A stretch of 64,000 bases of DNA from positions 17,811 through 81,810 of the forward strand of contig USBB01000007.1 in NCBI GenBank assembly GCA_900552795.1, read 5' to 3'. Origin of the DNA: an uncultured Eubacterium sp. (lineage in GTDB: Bacteria > Bacillota > Clostridia > Lachnospirales > Lachnospiraceae). The notes under the pieces are model-generated. The model ran no database searches. It was not told the origin of the DNA and was given only the letters and a program-made list of their open reading frames with translations. Positions 50,646 to 58,757 of this stretch are shown piece by piece (the first letter of the stretch is position 1; every line of letters starts with the position of its first letter). Both the position numbers and the translations under genes were made by a program.

Positions 50646-51089
50646 ATGAAACAGACAGTTAAATTAAAGAAATTAACACCGGATGCAATTATACCTACAT
50701 ATGGAACTGAATTTGCCGCAGGTGCCGATCTTTATTCATCAATCAAAGAGGATATCATAATAAATCCAAAAGAGACAAAATTCATAAACACAGGAATTGC
50801 TTTAGAAATACCAGATGGACTTGTAGGGCTTATTTATGCTAGAAGCGGATTGGCATGCAAGAAAGGCGTTGCACCGGCAAACAAAGTCGGCGTTATAGAT
50901 TCCGATTACAGAGGCGAAATAATCGTAGCACTTTATAACCACTCAGAAAATCCGCTCACAATCTCTTACGGTGACAGAATTGCCCAGTTTGTACTGACGC
51001 CTTACATCACAGCAAATTTTGAAGAAGCCGATGAGTTAAGCGAATCAGTACGCGGAAATGGCGGTTTTGGTTCAACCGGCAGAAAATAA
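50646..51089 (+). CDS. dut: dUTP diphosphatase
   Basis: 147 residues, trimeric dUTPase. Five motifs in order: AGADLYSS, ARSGLACKKGV, NKVGVIDSDYRGEI, GDRIAQFVL and the P-loop-like RGNGGFGSTGR at the C-terminus. Keeps uracil out of DNA and provides dUMP. It has the recurrent leader GCGCAGAAACGAGG before the ATG. Overlaps the nrdG transcription unit. Confidence 0.97.
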   Translation: MKQTVKLKKLTPDAIIPTYGTEFAAGADLYSSIKEDIIINPKETKFINTGIALEIPDGLVGLIYARSGLACKKGVAPANKVGVIDSDYRGEIIVALYNHSENPLTISYGDRIAQFVLTPYITANFEEADELSESVRGNGGFGSTGRK

Positions 51090-51097
51090 CATAATGC

Positions 51098-51139
51098 GAT
51101 TACATTAGGAGTGTCAGACACGTAACACTCCGTGTAATC
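51098..51139. repeat. Dispersed palindrome family, copy 2
   Basis: GATTACAT/GTGTAATC arms around GGAGTGT...ACACTCC. Related to 10676-10720 and 54923-54978. Confidence 0.65.
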
Positions 51140-51141
51140 AT

Positions 51142-51196
51142 AAAGAAGTAACCGCAGCAGTCGTTTTAAATCCGACTTCCACAGTTACTTCTTTTA
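51142..51196. terminator. Bidirectional terminator between dut and the lipoprotein gene
   Basis: AAAGAAGTAAC (51142-51152) pairs with GTTACTTCTTT (51184-51194), with inner AGTCG/CGACT. It serves the convergent dut and trigger-factor-like genes. Confidence 0.85.
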
Positions 51197-51217
51197 ATCT
51201 GCATAATATAAAGTCTT

Positions 51218-52273
51218 TTAATTTGCAGGCTTATTATAAACCGCACTGTCTAAGACAACATTTTCTGCTTTCTGGATAAGCATGGCAAACACTATTCTGT
51301 CTTTGCCGTATTTTTCAACAAATGAATCTTTATTTGAATATCCCATCTGAGTTGCAAAGGACTCAAGATTTTTCTTATACTCACTCTCAGTTATTGAAAG
51401 ATCTTCCTGCTTTATTATCATCTGCATTATTGCATCCTGCTTTATCGAATTTTTAACATAATCGTCAAAGCTTACCCCGTACATTTGCATGCAATACTGG
51501 TCAACAGTCATATCTCTCATCAAAGAATAATACTTTATGGATTTCTCATATTCTTCTTTTTTAGTGTTTAACTCCTCTTCAGGATAAGATTTCATCTCAC
51601 AGTTATCAAGAAGTGCCTTAAATACAACTTTCTTTTTAGCATCAAGCACCTCTGACGCAATGCCTTCGTTAATCTCCTGCTGTACCTTTTCTTTGTATTC
51701 AGCAACAGTTTCACAGCCATAAGCCTGTTTAACATAAGCATCTGTAATCATAGGAACAGTACCCTGCTCAACCTTATTCATAGTAATTTCATATACTATT
51801 CTCTTGCCTGCATAATCTGCATCCTGACTGAAATCCTCAGGAATCTGAAGTGTTACAATCTTAGTATCTCCTGCTTTCATGCCATACAATTCATCAATAA
51901 AGCCATCAATTATAAAACTGTCTGTTCCCAGCACAAGCTCATAATCCTCATCACTGAATTCATTTCTTACAGTTCCCTCTACACTTCCGTAAAAATCAAG
52001 ATTAACACGATCAGTGTCTTTAGCTTCCCTGTTAACAGAAGTATACGTTGTATTTGCCTTAGCATCACTTTGTATCTTGCTTTCAACAAGCTTGTCCCCA
52101 ATTGAATCAATATCTAATTCAACCTCAATGCCCTTGTACTGACCAAGTTCCAAATACTGACCGGCATCATAATTGAATGTAACATCAAGCTTTTTATCAC
52201 AAGCCAGCGTTCCTGTCATCATAGCAGTCAAAACCGCACAGACTCCGATTTTCTTTAAAATACTTTTTTTCAT
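51218..52273 (-). CDS. Trigger factor-like peptidyl-prolyl isomerase lipoprotein
   Basis: 351 residues. Lipoprotein signal with lipobox TLAC near residue 25 (MKKSILKKIGVCAVLTAMMT). The FKBP-like domain of trigger factor (DTDRVNLDFYGSVEGTVRNE, LGTDSFIIDGFIDELYGMKA, GDTKIVTLQIPEDF) and then the TF C-terminal helical chaperone region. The ribosome-binding N-domain is missing, replaced by the lipid anchor, so it would act as a secretion-side folding factor outside the membrane. Alternative: a surface PrsA-like foldase. Confidence 0.88.
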   Translation of the reverse strand: MKKSILKKIGVCAVLTAMMTGTLACDKKLDVTFNYDAGQYLELGQYKGIEVELDIDSIGDKLVESKIQSDAKANTTYTSVNREAKDTDRVNLDFYGSVEGTVRNEFSDEDYELVLGTDSFIIDGFIDELYGMKAGDTKIVTLQIPEDFSQDADYAGKRIVYEITMNKVEQGTVPMITDAYVKQAYGCETVAEYKEKVQQEINEGIASEVLDAKKKVVFKALLDNCEMKSYPEEELNTKKEEYEKSIKYYSLMRDMTVDQYCMQMYGVSFDDYVKNSIKQDAIMQMIIKQEDLSITESEYKKNLESFATQMGYSNKDSFVEKYGKDRIVFAMLIQKAENVVLDSAVYNKPAN

Positions 52274-52399
52274 AAATACCTTATGCCTCTCTTTTCATAA
52301 CTGAATATACCTTAATCTTTATAACATATTCATCATGAATTTCATAGTATTATCGCAATAAATTCACATTATTTTCAAATTTAATATTTATTTTTTCAA

Positions 52400-52429
52400 C
52401 AAAACTGCCCTCGCAAAATACGAGGGCAG
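52400..52429 (-). terminator. Terminator of infC-rpmI-rplT
   Basis: On the minus strand CTGCCCTCG pairs with CGAGGGCAG (52429-52405), followed by TTTTG. Clear GC-rich stem. Confidence 0.93.
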
Positions 52430-52480
52430 TAAAATCAGCATCGCCGATAAATATTATATTCAAATATGTTCTATATTAAA

Positions 52481-52837
52481 TTAAGCAACCTTTGACTTTG
52501 CTAATTCAGCAAGCTTTGCAAAACTTTCTGCATCATTGATTGCCATTTCTGACAATACTTTTCTGTTAAGATCAATGTTTGCAAGCTTTAAACCATACAT
52601 AAATTTGCTGTATGATAAACCGTTAAGTCTTGCAGCAGCATTGATTCTTGCAATCCATAACTGTCTGAACTGTCTCTTCTTCTGCTTTCTGCCCTTGTAT
52701 GACTCTGTAAGAGCTCTCATAACAGACTGCTTAGCAACTCTGTACTGTTTTGATCTTGCGCCTCTATATCCCTTAGCGAGTTTTAATACTCTATTGTGCT
52801 TTTTCTTTGCGTTCATACCGCCTTTAATTCTTGCCAT
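52481..52837 (-). CDS. rplT: 50S ribosomal protein L20
   Basis: 118 residues, highly basic, with family sequences [37 protein letters not shown] and [19 protein letters not shown]. Assembly protein of the large subunit and autoregulator of this operon in Firmicutes. Last gene of infC-rpmI-rplT. Confidence 0.98.
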   Translation of the reverse strand: MARIKGGMNAKKKHNRVLKLAKGYRGARSKQYRVAKQSVMRALTESYKGRKQKKRQFRQLWIARINAAARLNGLSYSKFMYGLKLANIDLNRKVLSEMAINDAESFAKLAELAKSKVA

Positions 52838-52874
52838 CTTTTATATTCCTCCTTCTATACCAAACATATCTCAA

Positions 52875-53072
52875 TTAGATATAAGGCATAATCTTCTTCA
52901 TTGTACTAACATTAGTTGCATCTGTCATAGCTGCATGTCTTAAATTTCTCTTTCTCTTTGCAGACTTCTTTGTAAGAATATGACTCTTATAAGCTTTCAT
53001 TCTCTTTAACTTACCTGTACCAGTTACTTTAAAACGCTTTGCAGCTGCTTTTTTTGTCTTTACCTTTGGCAT
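52875..53072 (-). CDS. rpmI: 50S ribosomal protein L35
   Basis: 65 residues from the ATG at 53072, with AGGAGG 6 bases upstream; the longer frame to 53099 is not used. Sequence [20 protein letters not shown] with [17 protein letters not shown], typical L35. Between infC and rplT. Confidence 0.97.
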   Translation of the reverse strand: MPKVKTKKAAAKRFKVTGTGKLKRMKAYKSHILTKKSAKRKRNLRHAAMTDATNVSTMKKIMPYI

Positions 53073-53119
53073 AATAAACCTCCTAAGTTTACTTATCATA
53101 TTAATTATAGTAATTTATT

Positions 53120-53626
53120 TTAACGTTTTTCAGTTAAAAACATCATCATGCTCCTGCCTTCCATCTTAGGAGCCTTCTCAACAACAGCTATATCGCTGAG
53201 TTTCTCGGCAAAATCTGTTAAAATATGTTTACTGCTTTCAACATGAGCCATCTCACGTCCTCTGAAACGGAGAGTAACCTTAACTTTATTGCCCTTTTCA
53301 AGGAATTTTCTTGCTGAGTTACTTTTTGTATTAAGGTCATTAACATCAATATTCGGTGATAATCTTACTTCCTTAACCTCTACTGTCTTTTGCTTTTTCT
53401 TAGCTTCTTTTTCTCTTCTTACAAGCTCATACTTGTATTTACCATAGTCAATCAGCTTACATACAGGCGGTGTTGCCGATGGTGCAATCTTAACCAAATC
53501 TACTTCGGCTTCTCTTGCCAGCTTCATAGCTTCCTTTGGCGGCATAACACCAAGCTGTTCACCATTTCCTCCAATAACACGTACTTCCTTGTCTCTTATC
53601 TGCTCGTTAATCATTAATTCGCTAAT
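53120..53626 (-). CDS. infC: Translation initiation factor IF-3, AUU start
   Basis: 168 residues if it starts at the AUU codon at 53626, as the spacing to GGAGGT (8 bases) requires. The first ATG (53614) is 20 bases from that site, too far. The added residues (I)SEL before MINEQIRDKEVRVIGG match the N-terminus of clostridial IF3. AUU starts let IF3 limit its own translation. N-domain (53626 to about 53380) then C-domain with LSPNIDVNDLNTKSNSARKF. Preceded by an L20-leader-type control region. Confidence 0.95.
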   Translation of the reverse strand: MSELMINEQIRDKEVRVIGGNGEQLGVMPPKEAMKLAREAEVDLVKIAPSATPPVCKLIDYGKYKYELVRREKEAKKKQKTVEVKEVRLSPNIDVNDLNTKSNSARKFLEKGNKVKVTLRFRGREMAHVESSKHILTDFAEKLSDIAVVEKAPKMEGRSMMMFLTEKR

Positions 53627-53629
53627 AGT

Positions 53630-53895
53630 AGTGCACCTCCATAATCAGCATAAAAATCGCTGCAATCAGCGATTACAGGATTTGCTTTGCAAACCTGTGA
53701 TTACAATGCGTCCTTGACGCATCTTTCTATTAATGTAAAAAAAGTGGATAGTCAGACTATCCACATACACTCAAACATAATCCGGTAAAATATAAAAAAA
53801 TTAAATATAAAATAATTCCCGGAACTTTAAAATGTATTAACCCAAGTCGCCTCTGCGCTAAGGTGAGAGCGGATACTCTGCTTTATTTTTACAAC
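53630..53895 (-). ncRNA. L20 leader (infC operon attenuator)
   Basis: Transcript from about 53895 carries GTATCCGCTCTCACCTTAGC and GGCGACTTGGGTTAATA, the sequence of Firmicutes L20 leaders, then the intrinsic terminator TGGATAGTC-TGA-CTATCCAC (53764-53744) followed by seven T. Further hairpins (ACAGGTTTGC/GCAAATCCTGT and AATCGCTG/CAGCGATT) lie before infC. L20 binding would favour termination. Confidence 0.75.
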
Positions 53896-53901
53896 TATTG
53901 T

Positions 53902-53930
53902 ATGATACCACTTACATTTTTATTTGTCAA
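53902..53930 (-). promoter_or_regulatory. infC operon promoter
   Basis: TTGACA (53930-53925), 17-base spacer, TATCAT (53907-53902) on the minus strand. Confidence 0.88.
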
Positions 53931-54053
53931 CATATTTATATTTATTTTAAAAATTAATTTGAAACACAAAAAAGTTTCTTTAAAATTGTATACATATGTG
54001 CTATTATATACTATATTTATCATTTTTACAAATGTTTTTACGGAGGTATCGCT

Positions 54054-54920
54054 ATGCGTGACTTTATTATCACAACTGACAACACCGCAGACTTACCTGA
54101 TTCATTTTTGGCAGCACATAATATTAAGCCGGCTTATCTGCCATATTCTTTCGGCGATAAAATATATAACTCGGATAATTCGCTGTCCATGCAGGATTTT
54201 TATAACAAAATGCGCGGCGGAGAAATGCCTACAACAATGGCACTTAACCCCGATGACGCAAAAGATTTTTTCAATGGTTATATCCAAAAAGGATTAGACA
54301 TTCTATATATATGTTTCTCTTCGGGATTATCAAGCACTTACAATAATGCCTGCATTGCTGCAAAAGAGATAATGGACGAAAATCCTGATTCACGTATTAT
54401 AGTTATAGATTCATTAGCTGCCTCCCTTGGTGAAGGCCTTATGGTATACCGGGCATATCAGTTAAAGGAAGCAGGGCTTTCTATAGACGAAACAGCTTCT
54501 TATTTAAATGAACATGCCAAAAATTTTGTACATCTTTTTACCGTAGATGATTTAAATCACCTGCACCGCGGAGGACGTGTTTCAAAAGCCACAGCTATCG
54601 TCGGAACACTTGCAGGAATTAAGCCAATTCTGCACGTCGATGACGAAGGACATCTTATAGCAATAGGTAAAACACGCGGACGCAAAAAATCCATTTTAGA
54701 ACTTCTTGACAGAATGGAAACCCTTATCGGAAGCTACAAAGATGAAACCGACAAAGTCTTTATCTCACATGGCGACTGCCTTGAAGATGCACAATTTTTA
54801 GCAGACAAAATAAAAGAACGTTTCGGCAAAGAAGTAATTATTAATTATATATGCCCTACTATCGGAACACATTCCGGTCCCGGAACACTTGCACTCTTTT
54901 TCATGGGTGAATACCGCTGA
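54054..54920 (+). CDS. DegV family fatty acid-binding protein
   Basis: 288 residues. Motifs: IITTDNTADLPDSFLAAHNI, the central FSSGLSSTYNNACIAAKEI and VIDSLAASLGEGL (with the Ser residues that contact the lipid carboxyl), and C-terminal ICPTIGTHSGPGTLALFFMG. DegV/FakB proteins bind a fatty acid and present it to FakA kinase for phospholipid synthesis. fakA is not adjacent. RBS GGAGG lies 7 bases upstream. Divergent from infC. Confidence 0.95.
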   Translation: MRDFIITTDNTADLPDSFLAAHNIKPAYLPYSFGDKIYNSDNSLSMQDFYNKMRGGEMPTTMALNPDDAKDFFNGYIQKGLDILYICFSSGLSSTYNNACIAAKEIMDENPDSRIIVIDSLAASLGEGLMVYRAYQLKEAGLSIDETASYLNEHAKNFVHLFTVDDLNHLHRGGRVSKATAIVGTLAGIKPILHVDDEGHLIAIGKTRGRKKSILELLDRMETLIGSYKDETDKVFISHGDCLEDAQFLADKIKERFGKEVIINYICPTIGTHSGPGTLALFFMGEYR

Positions 54921-54922
54921 TA

Positions 54923-54978
54923 TAATAATTACACGGATTGTGAAAGTGCAGCGCACGAAACAATCCGTGTAATTATTA
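54923..54978 (+). repeat. Dispersed palindrome family, copy 3 (also a terminator)
   Basis: 19-bp arms: TAATAATTACACGGATTGT with ACAATCCGTGTAATTATTA, enclosing AGTGC/GCAC, followed by AAGGTTTTTT. It lies 2 bases after degV, so it probably ends that transcript. Same core as 10676-10720 and 51098-51139. Confidence 0.85.
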
Positions 54979-55008
54979 TCAAGGTTTTTTGGCACATTCT
55001 ACGTATAT

Positions 55009-56280
55009 TCACATAAGCTCTGCTATACCTGACAACCTTACATACATATCCGAAATTTTGTACCACGTAGCAAAATCCACAATTCCTGTCGCAGGCAAAT
55101 CAAATATCCGCTGGAACTGTCTAACCGCTTCAGCTGTCCTCTCCCCATATATTCCGTCAGTAACAAGGGGCGGTATTGAATTATAAAAATCACCTATAAG
55201 ATTCAGCTGTTCCTGCATTTGTCTCACCTTTTGTCCCGACGAGCCGATATCAAGATTTGCTCCGGGCCATGATGATGGTATGCCGCTTATCTGTTCAGCC
55301 TCATTTACATACATATCATCTCCATAATAATATCTTATTATCTCAAGTGAATTATAATTCTGGTCTCCAAGATATTTACTTCCCCATTGACTAAGCCAGT
55401 TAGGACATGTAACTTTCTGTCCGTCACAATACTGCGTAAGAATCGGCTGCTTAACATTCGGTCTTGAAAGGTATCTGTTAAATATGTCATCAACAAGATT
55501 GGAAATATTAGAAAAAATATTTCTTCCATACACCCATTTATGATCAAATGCAGTTGATGAGGTTATCGTAAAATCATATCCCCTGTTTCGGTAAAATTCC
55601 GTATAAACCCTATTCATCGTAAATGACATTATCGCAAGAATATTTGCTTCGATTGTCTGTGCCGGCCACGTTGAATAAATCTCACTGCTCGCTACATTTT
55701 TAATATAATCCCTATAAGGAACATAATAATTTTTTGCAGTTGAATCTGTAGGAACCCCATCATGCACCACGACTGTCTCCGGCACAACAACACGGCTTAA
55801 AACTATCTCTCCCGGCTGATTTACTGGTTTAATCTCACTTTCTGGTATTTTGGACGGAAAATTGCCGAACAAAGTATTAACAGGTATAACAATATTATCA
55901 GGAACAACACCTGAATCTGCCCTTTCCAAACTTATATTCTGAACGCTTACTTCACCCGAAAACACATCTGTACCCGATACAGAAAACTCAGCAAAACCAT
56001 CTGCATTAACAGTAATCGTATATTCTGAAAACGGCTGGTTTACACTTGGCTCCATACTGTATTCTATCGGTGGTGCCGGCAATGTTACAGTATCAGTCTG
56101 ACCGCTGTTATCTGTTGTAAGCTGCTGAAGCACCCTGTTCGGCTCGCCCGTATACGCAACACTCACTCTCGCATTTCTTACAGGCATTCCGCTGTTTATA
56201 TCTGTGACATTTACTCTGAGTCTTCCTCTGTCCACCGCATCAGGCGGCGTCTCTAATGTATGTACATAATTAACATTCAT
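55009..56280 (-). CDS. SpoIID-like protein with C-terminal peptidoglycan-binding domain
   Basis: 423 residues, no signal peptide. Residues 1-140 are CarboxypepD/Ig-like beta domains (RLRVNVTDINSGMPVRNARV, EYTITVNADGFAEFSVSG). Residues 190-330 resemble SpoIID (YVPYRDYIKNVASSEIYSTW and PAQTIEANILAIMSFTMNR, then TAFDHKWVYGRNIF). The last 70 residues are PG_binding_1 (IGSSGQKVRQMQEQLNLIGD, TDGIYGERTAEAVRQFQRIF). Likely a spore cortex or mother-cell wall protein. It is divergent from an amidase with SPOR, 122 bases away, suggesting joint sporulation use. Ribosome binding site weak. Confidence 0.65.
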   Translation of the reverse strand: MNVNYVHTLETPPDAVDRGRLRVNVTDINSGMPVRNARVSVAYTGEPNRVLQQLTTDNSGQTDTVTLPAPPIEYSMEPSVNQPFSEYTITVNADGFAEFSVSGTDVFSGEVSVQNISLERADSGVVPDNIVIPVNTLFGNFPSKIPESEIKPVNQPGEIVLSRVVVPETVVVHDGVPTDSTAKNYYVPYRDYIKNVASSEIYSTWPAQTIEANILAIMSFTMNRVYTEFYRNRGYDFTITSSTAFDHKWVYGRNIFSNISNLVDDIFNRYLSRPNVKQPILTQYCDGQKVTCPNWLSQWGSKYLGDQNYNSLEIIRYYYGDDMYVNEAEQISGIPSSWPGANLDIGSSGQKVRQMQEQLNLIGDFYNSIPPLVTDGIYGERTAEAVRQFQRIFDLPATGIVDFATWYKISDMYVRLSGIAELM

Positions 56281-56402
56281 AACTTATTTCCGCTTATCTG
56301 TTTTACTTCCACAATATGCCGCAACTATGATTTATATGTTTTTTACGTCAACTTTTTTAGTCGTATGAATATAATAATGTGATGACAAATTTTGGAGGCT
56401 GT

Positions 56403-57311
56403 ATGGCTGACATTACAGTTGCACTTGACGCAGGACACGGTGGCAGCGATCCGGGTGCAGTATTCGATGACAGAAGAGAAAAAGATGATACACTAAGACT
56501 TACCAACGCTGTTGGGCAAATTCTTGAAGATAACGGCATAAATGTTTTCTATGTTCGTACAGGTGATGAATATGAGACTCCTTTCAAAAAGGCAACAGAT
56601 GCAAATAATGCAAACGCCGATCTTTTTGTCTCAATCCACCGAAATTCTTCTGAATACCCTAACCAGTACAGCGGTGCAGAAACACTTGTATACAGCGACA
56701 GTGGCGAACGCGCAAAACTGGCCCAAAATATCAACAACAGACTTGCCGAAGCCGGTTTTAACAATCTTGGAACATCTGAACGTCCTAACCTTGTCGTTTT
56801 AAAAAGAACTAAGATGCCGGCTGCTCTCGTAGAAGCAGGCTTTATAAACACAGGCGAAGACAACGAGCTTTTTGATACTAATTTCAATGGCATAGCGCAG
56901 GCCATAGCAGACGGCATAATGGACACTCTAAACATTCAGACATCACAAAGCAGTGCAGCAAGTGTATCATCTGCTTCATATAATGACAATTTTATGCACG
57001 AATCTTCCGTTAACGAACCTGTCATGCCCGAAACAGTCGTAAACCAGACCGATATGCGTATAAAAAATACTCCTGAACAAGATATGGAAAATGAAAAATT
57101 ATACCGGGTTCAAGTAGGAGCATACAAAAACAGAGATAATGCTGATCGACAGCTTGATGCTTTAATGATTGAAGGCTTTCCTGCCTTTATAGTGTACGAT
57201 AACGGATACTATAAGGTTCAGGTCGGTGCATTCAGATATTTAATAAACGCAATTAAAATGGAACGCAGACTGCGCCATTTCAGATATAACACTTATATCG
57301 TATATGACTAA
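56403..57311 (+). CDS. N-acetylmuramoyl-L-alanine amidase with SPOR domain (CwlC-like)
   Basis: 302 residues from the ATG at 56403 (TTGGAGG 5 bases upstream). Amidase_3 zinc enzyme: ALDAGHGGSDPGA (His), REKDDTLRLT (Glu), FVSIHRNSS (His), ALVEAGFINTGEDN (Glu). Residues about 225-300 are a SPOR-type repeat pair (YRVQVGAYKNRDNADRQLDA, YYKVQVGAFRYLINAIKMER) binding denuded glycan. No signal peptide, like B. subtilis CwlC, which lyses the mother cell wall late in sporulation. Paired with the divergent SpoIID-like gene. Confidence 0.92.
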   Translation: MADITVALDAGHGGSDPGAVFDDRREKDDTLRLTNAVGQILEDNGINVFYVRTGDEYETPFKKATDANNANADLFVSIHRNSSEYPNQYSGAETLVYSDSGERAKLAQNINNRLAEAGFNNLGTSERPNLVVLKRTKMPAALVEAGFINTGEDNELFDTNFNGIAQAIADGIMDTLNIQTSQSSAASVSSASYNDNFMHESSVNEPVMPETVVNQTDMRIKNTPEQDMENEKLYRVQVGAYKNRDNADRQLDALMIEGFPAFIVYDNGYYKVQVGAFRYLINAIKMERRLRHFRYNTYIVYD

Positions 57312-57344
57312 ATAATCAGTCCGCCCATTCCCCATTATATCCAG

Positions 57345-57400
57345 TTGAAAAAAAAATCTATTCATGGTAAAATTTTTATGAGTTTTACCATGAATTTTTT
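57345..57400 (+). promoter_or_regulatory. WG-protein promoter overlapped by a palindrome
   Basis: TTGAAA (57345-57350), 17-base spacer, TAAAAT (57368-57373). TTCATGGTAAAA (57361-57372) and TTTTACCATGAA (57383-57394) with six T form an inverted repeat covering the -10: it can end the amidase transcript and might bind a regulator. Confidence 0.6.
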
Positions 57401-57417
57401 ACATAGGAGGATATCAA

Positions 57418-58656
57418 ATGGATGAACAAAATAACAAATCTTCTGATTTATCCGACAATCTTTCTTCAAAAAAGAAAAAGATTGCGATAATCGGAGGTAT
57501 TTCTGCCATTGTATTAATTGCAGCTATAATTATAGTAGTTGCATTTTCTTTAAATTCTTGTGGCAAATCAGTCAGGAAAGAAGATACAAACCTTTTTAAT
57601 GATAGTCTTGTTTCCGCTAAGACCGATGATAAATGGGGTTTTATAAATAAAAAAGGCGAAATAGCAATTGAACCTCAATTTCAGGAAGTCGGACCATTCA
57701 GTGAAGGTCTTGCAGTAGTCAAGCTTGATGGAAAATGCGGATATATCAATACAAAGGGCAAGCTTGTAATTCCTGCACAGTTTGAAGATGCACATTCATT
57801 TTCAGGCGGTCTTGCACCAATTAAGCTTAATGGTAAATATGGTTATATTAATAACAAAGGTGAAATAGCAATTACACCAACTTATACTACAGCAGGTATT
57901 TTTAAAAGCGGCGTTGCCATTGTTTCACTAAATGAATCAATCGGTGCCATCAACAAAAAGGGCGAATATGTAATATCTCCGCAATATACTGCTATCAGCG
58001 CACCTATTAATGACAAATTCATGGCAGTTACAAACAACAGTTATGAACAGGGACTTGTAGGGCTTGACGGAAAAATGCTTTTGCCTTGCGGCTTCACAGA
58101 CATTCTATGGACGCCGAATAACACCAACAAACTTTTATGTGTCAGCACAGGCAGCTCATATGGATACATAAATCTAAAAGGCAATTACGTTATTAATCCT
58201 CAATATGACGAAGCAAGAGCATTTTCCAGCACAGATAAACTTGCTGCTGTATGTATTGATGAGAAATGGGGTTACATAAACGATAAAGGTGAATTAGTAA
58301 TTCCTGCCCAGTTCACATCTGCCTACACTTTCGTTAACGGATATGCAAGGGTGCGTATTGATGGTAAATACGGCCTTATTGACAAAAAAGGAAATTATGT
58401 TATACCACCTGAATATGAAGGCTTATATGGTCTTTCTAAAGCAGGCATTCTCTCATATAGGGACAGTGAATACAAATATGGTCTTATAAATACAAACGGA
58501 CAGATTATTTCAGAGGCGTCCTTCAACAATCTTTCAACTGTTTACGATGATGGTTTTGCTGTATTTGAACAGGACGGAAAATGCGGTATCATCAATAAAA
58601 AAGGTGAAATTATAGTTCCTGCGACATTTGACAATATTGCAGAATACGAGTACTAA
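57418..58656 (+). CDS. WG-repeat membrane protein
   Basis: 412 residues. Hydrophilic start, one membrane helix about 22-48 (IIGGISAIVLIAAIIIVVAF) ending with Ser-Cys, then about nine WG repeats of about 45 residues, each KWGFINKKGE- or KYGYINNKGE-like with following IAIEPQFQEVGPFSEGLAVV. WG proteins form beta-propeller or solenoid platforms outside the membrane; ligands are unknown. Strong AGGAGG. Confidence 0.9.
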   Translation: MDEQNNKSSDLSDNLSSKKKKIAIIGGISAIVLIAAIIIVVAFSLNSCGKSVRKEDTNLFNDSLVSAKTDDKWGFINKKGEIAIEPQFQEVGPFSEGLAVVKLDGKCGYINTKGKLVIPAQFEDAHSFSGGLAPIKLNGKYGYINNKGEIAITPTYTTAGIFKSGVAIVSLNESIGAINKKGEYVISPQYTAISAPINDKFMAVTNNSYEQGLVGLDGKMLLPCGFTDILWTPNNTNKLLCVSTGSSYGYINLKGNYVINPQYDEARAFSSTDKLAAVCIDEKWGYINDKGELVIPAQFTSAYTFVNGYARVRIDGKYGLIDKKGNYVIPPEYEGLYGLSKAGILSYRDSEYKYGLINTNGQIISEASFNNLSTVYDDGFAVFEQDGKCGIINKKGEIIVPATFDNIAEYEY

Positions 58657-58680
58657 AGAATTTTGCTATAAAATAAAAAT

Positions 58681-58728
58681 AACTGAGACTTTAACGATTA
58701 ATAAAAAACGTAAAGCCTCAGTTTTTTT
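58681..58728. terminator. Terminator between convergent genes
   Basis: AACTGAGACTTTA pairs with TAAAGCCTCAGTT and is followed by seven T. It ends the WG gene. Confidence 0.85.
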
Positions 58729-58757
58729 ATTATTAATATTTTTATAATTAAAAATTT

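Noticed and set aside
57418..58656. Tandem DNA repeats in the WG gene as a CRISPR-like array
   Set aside because: The repeats are protein-level WG repeats within one open frame and differ in DNA.
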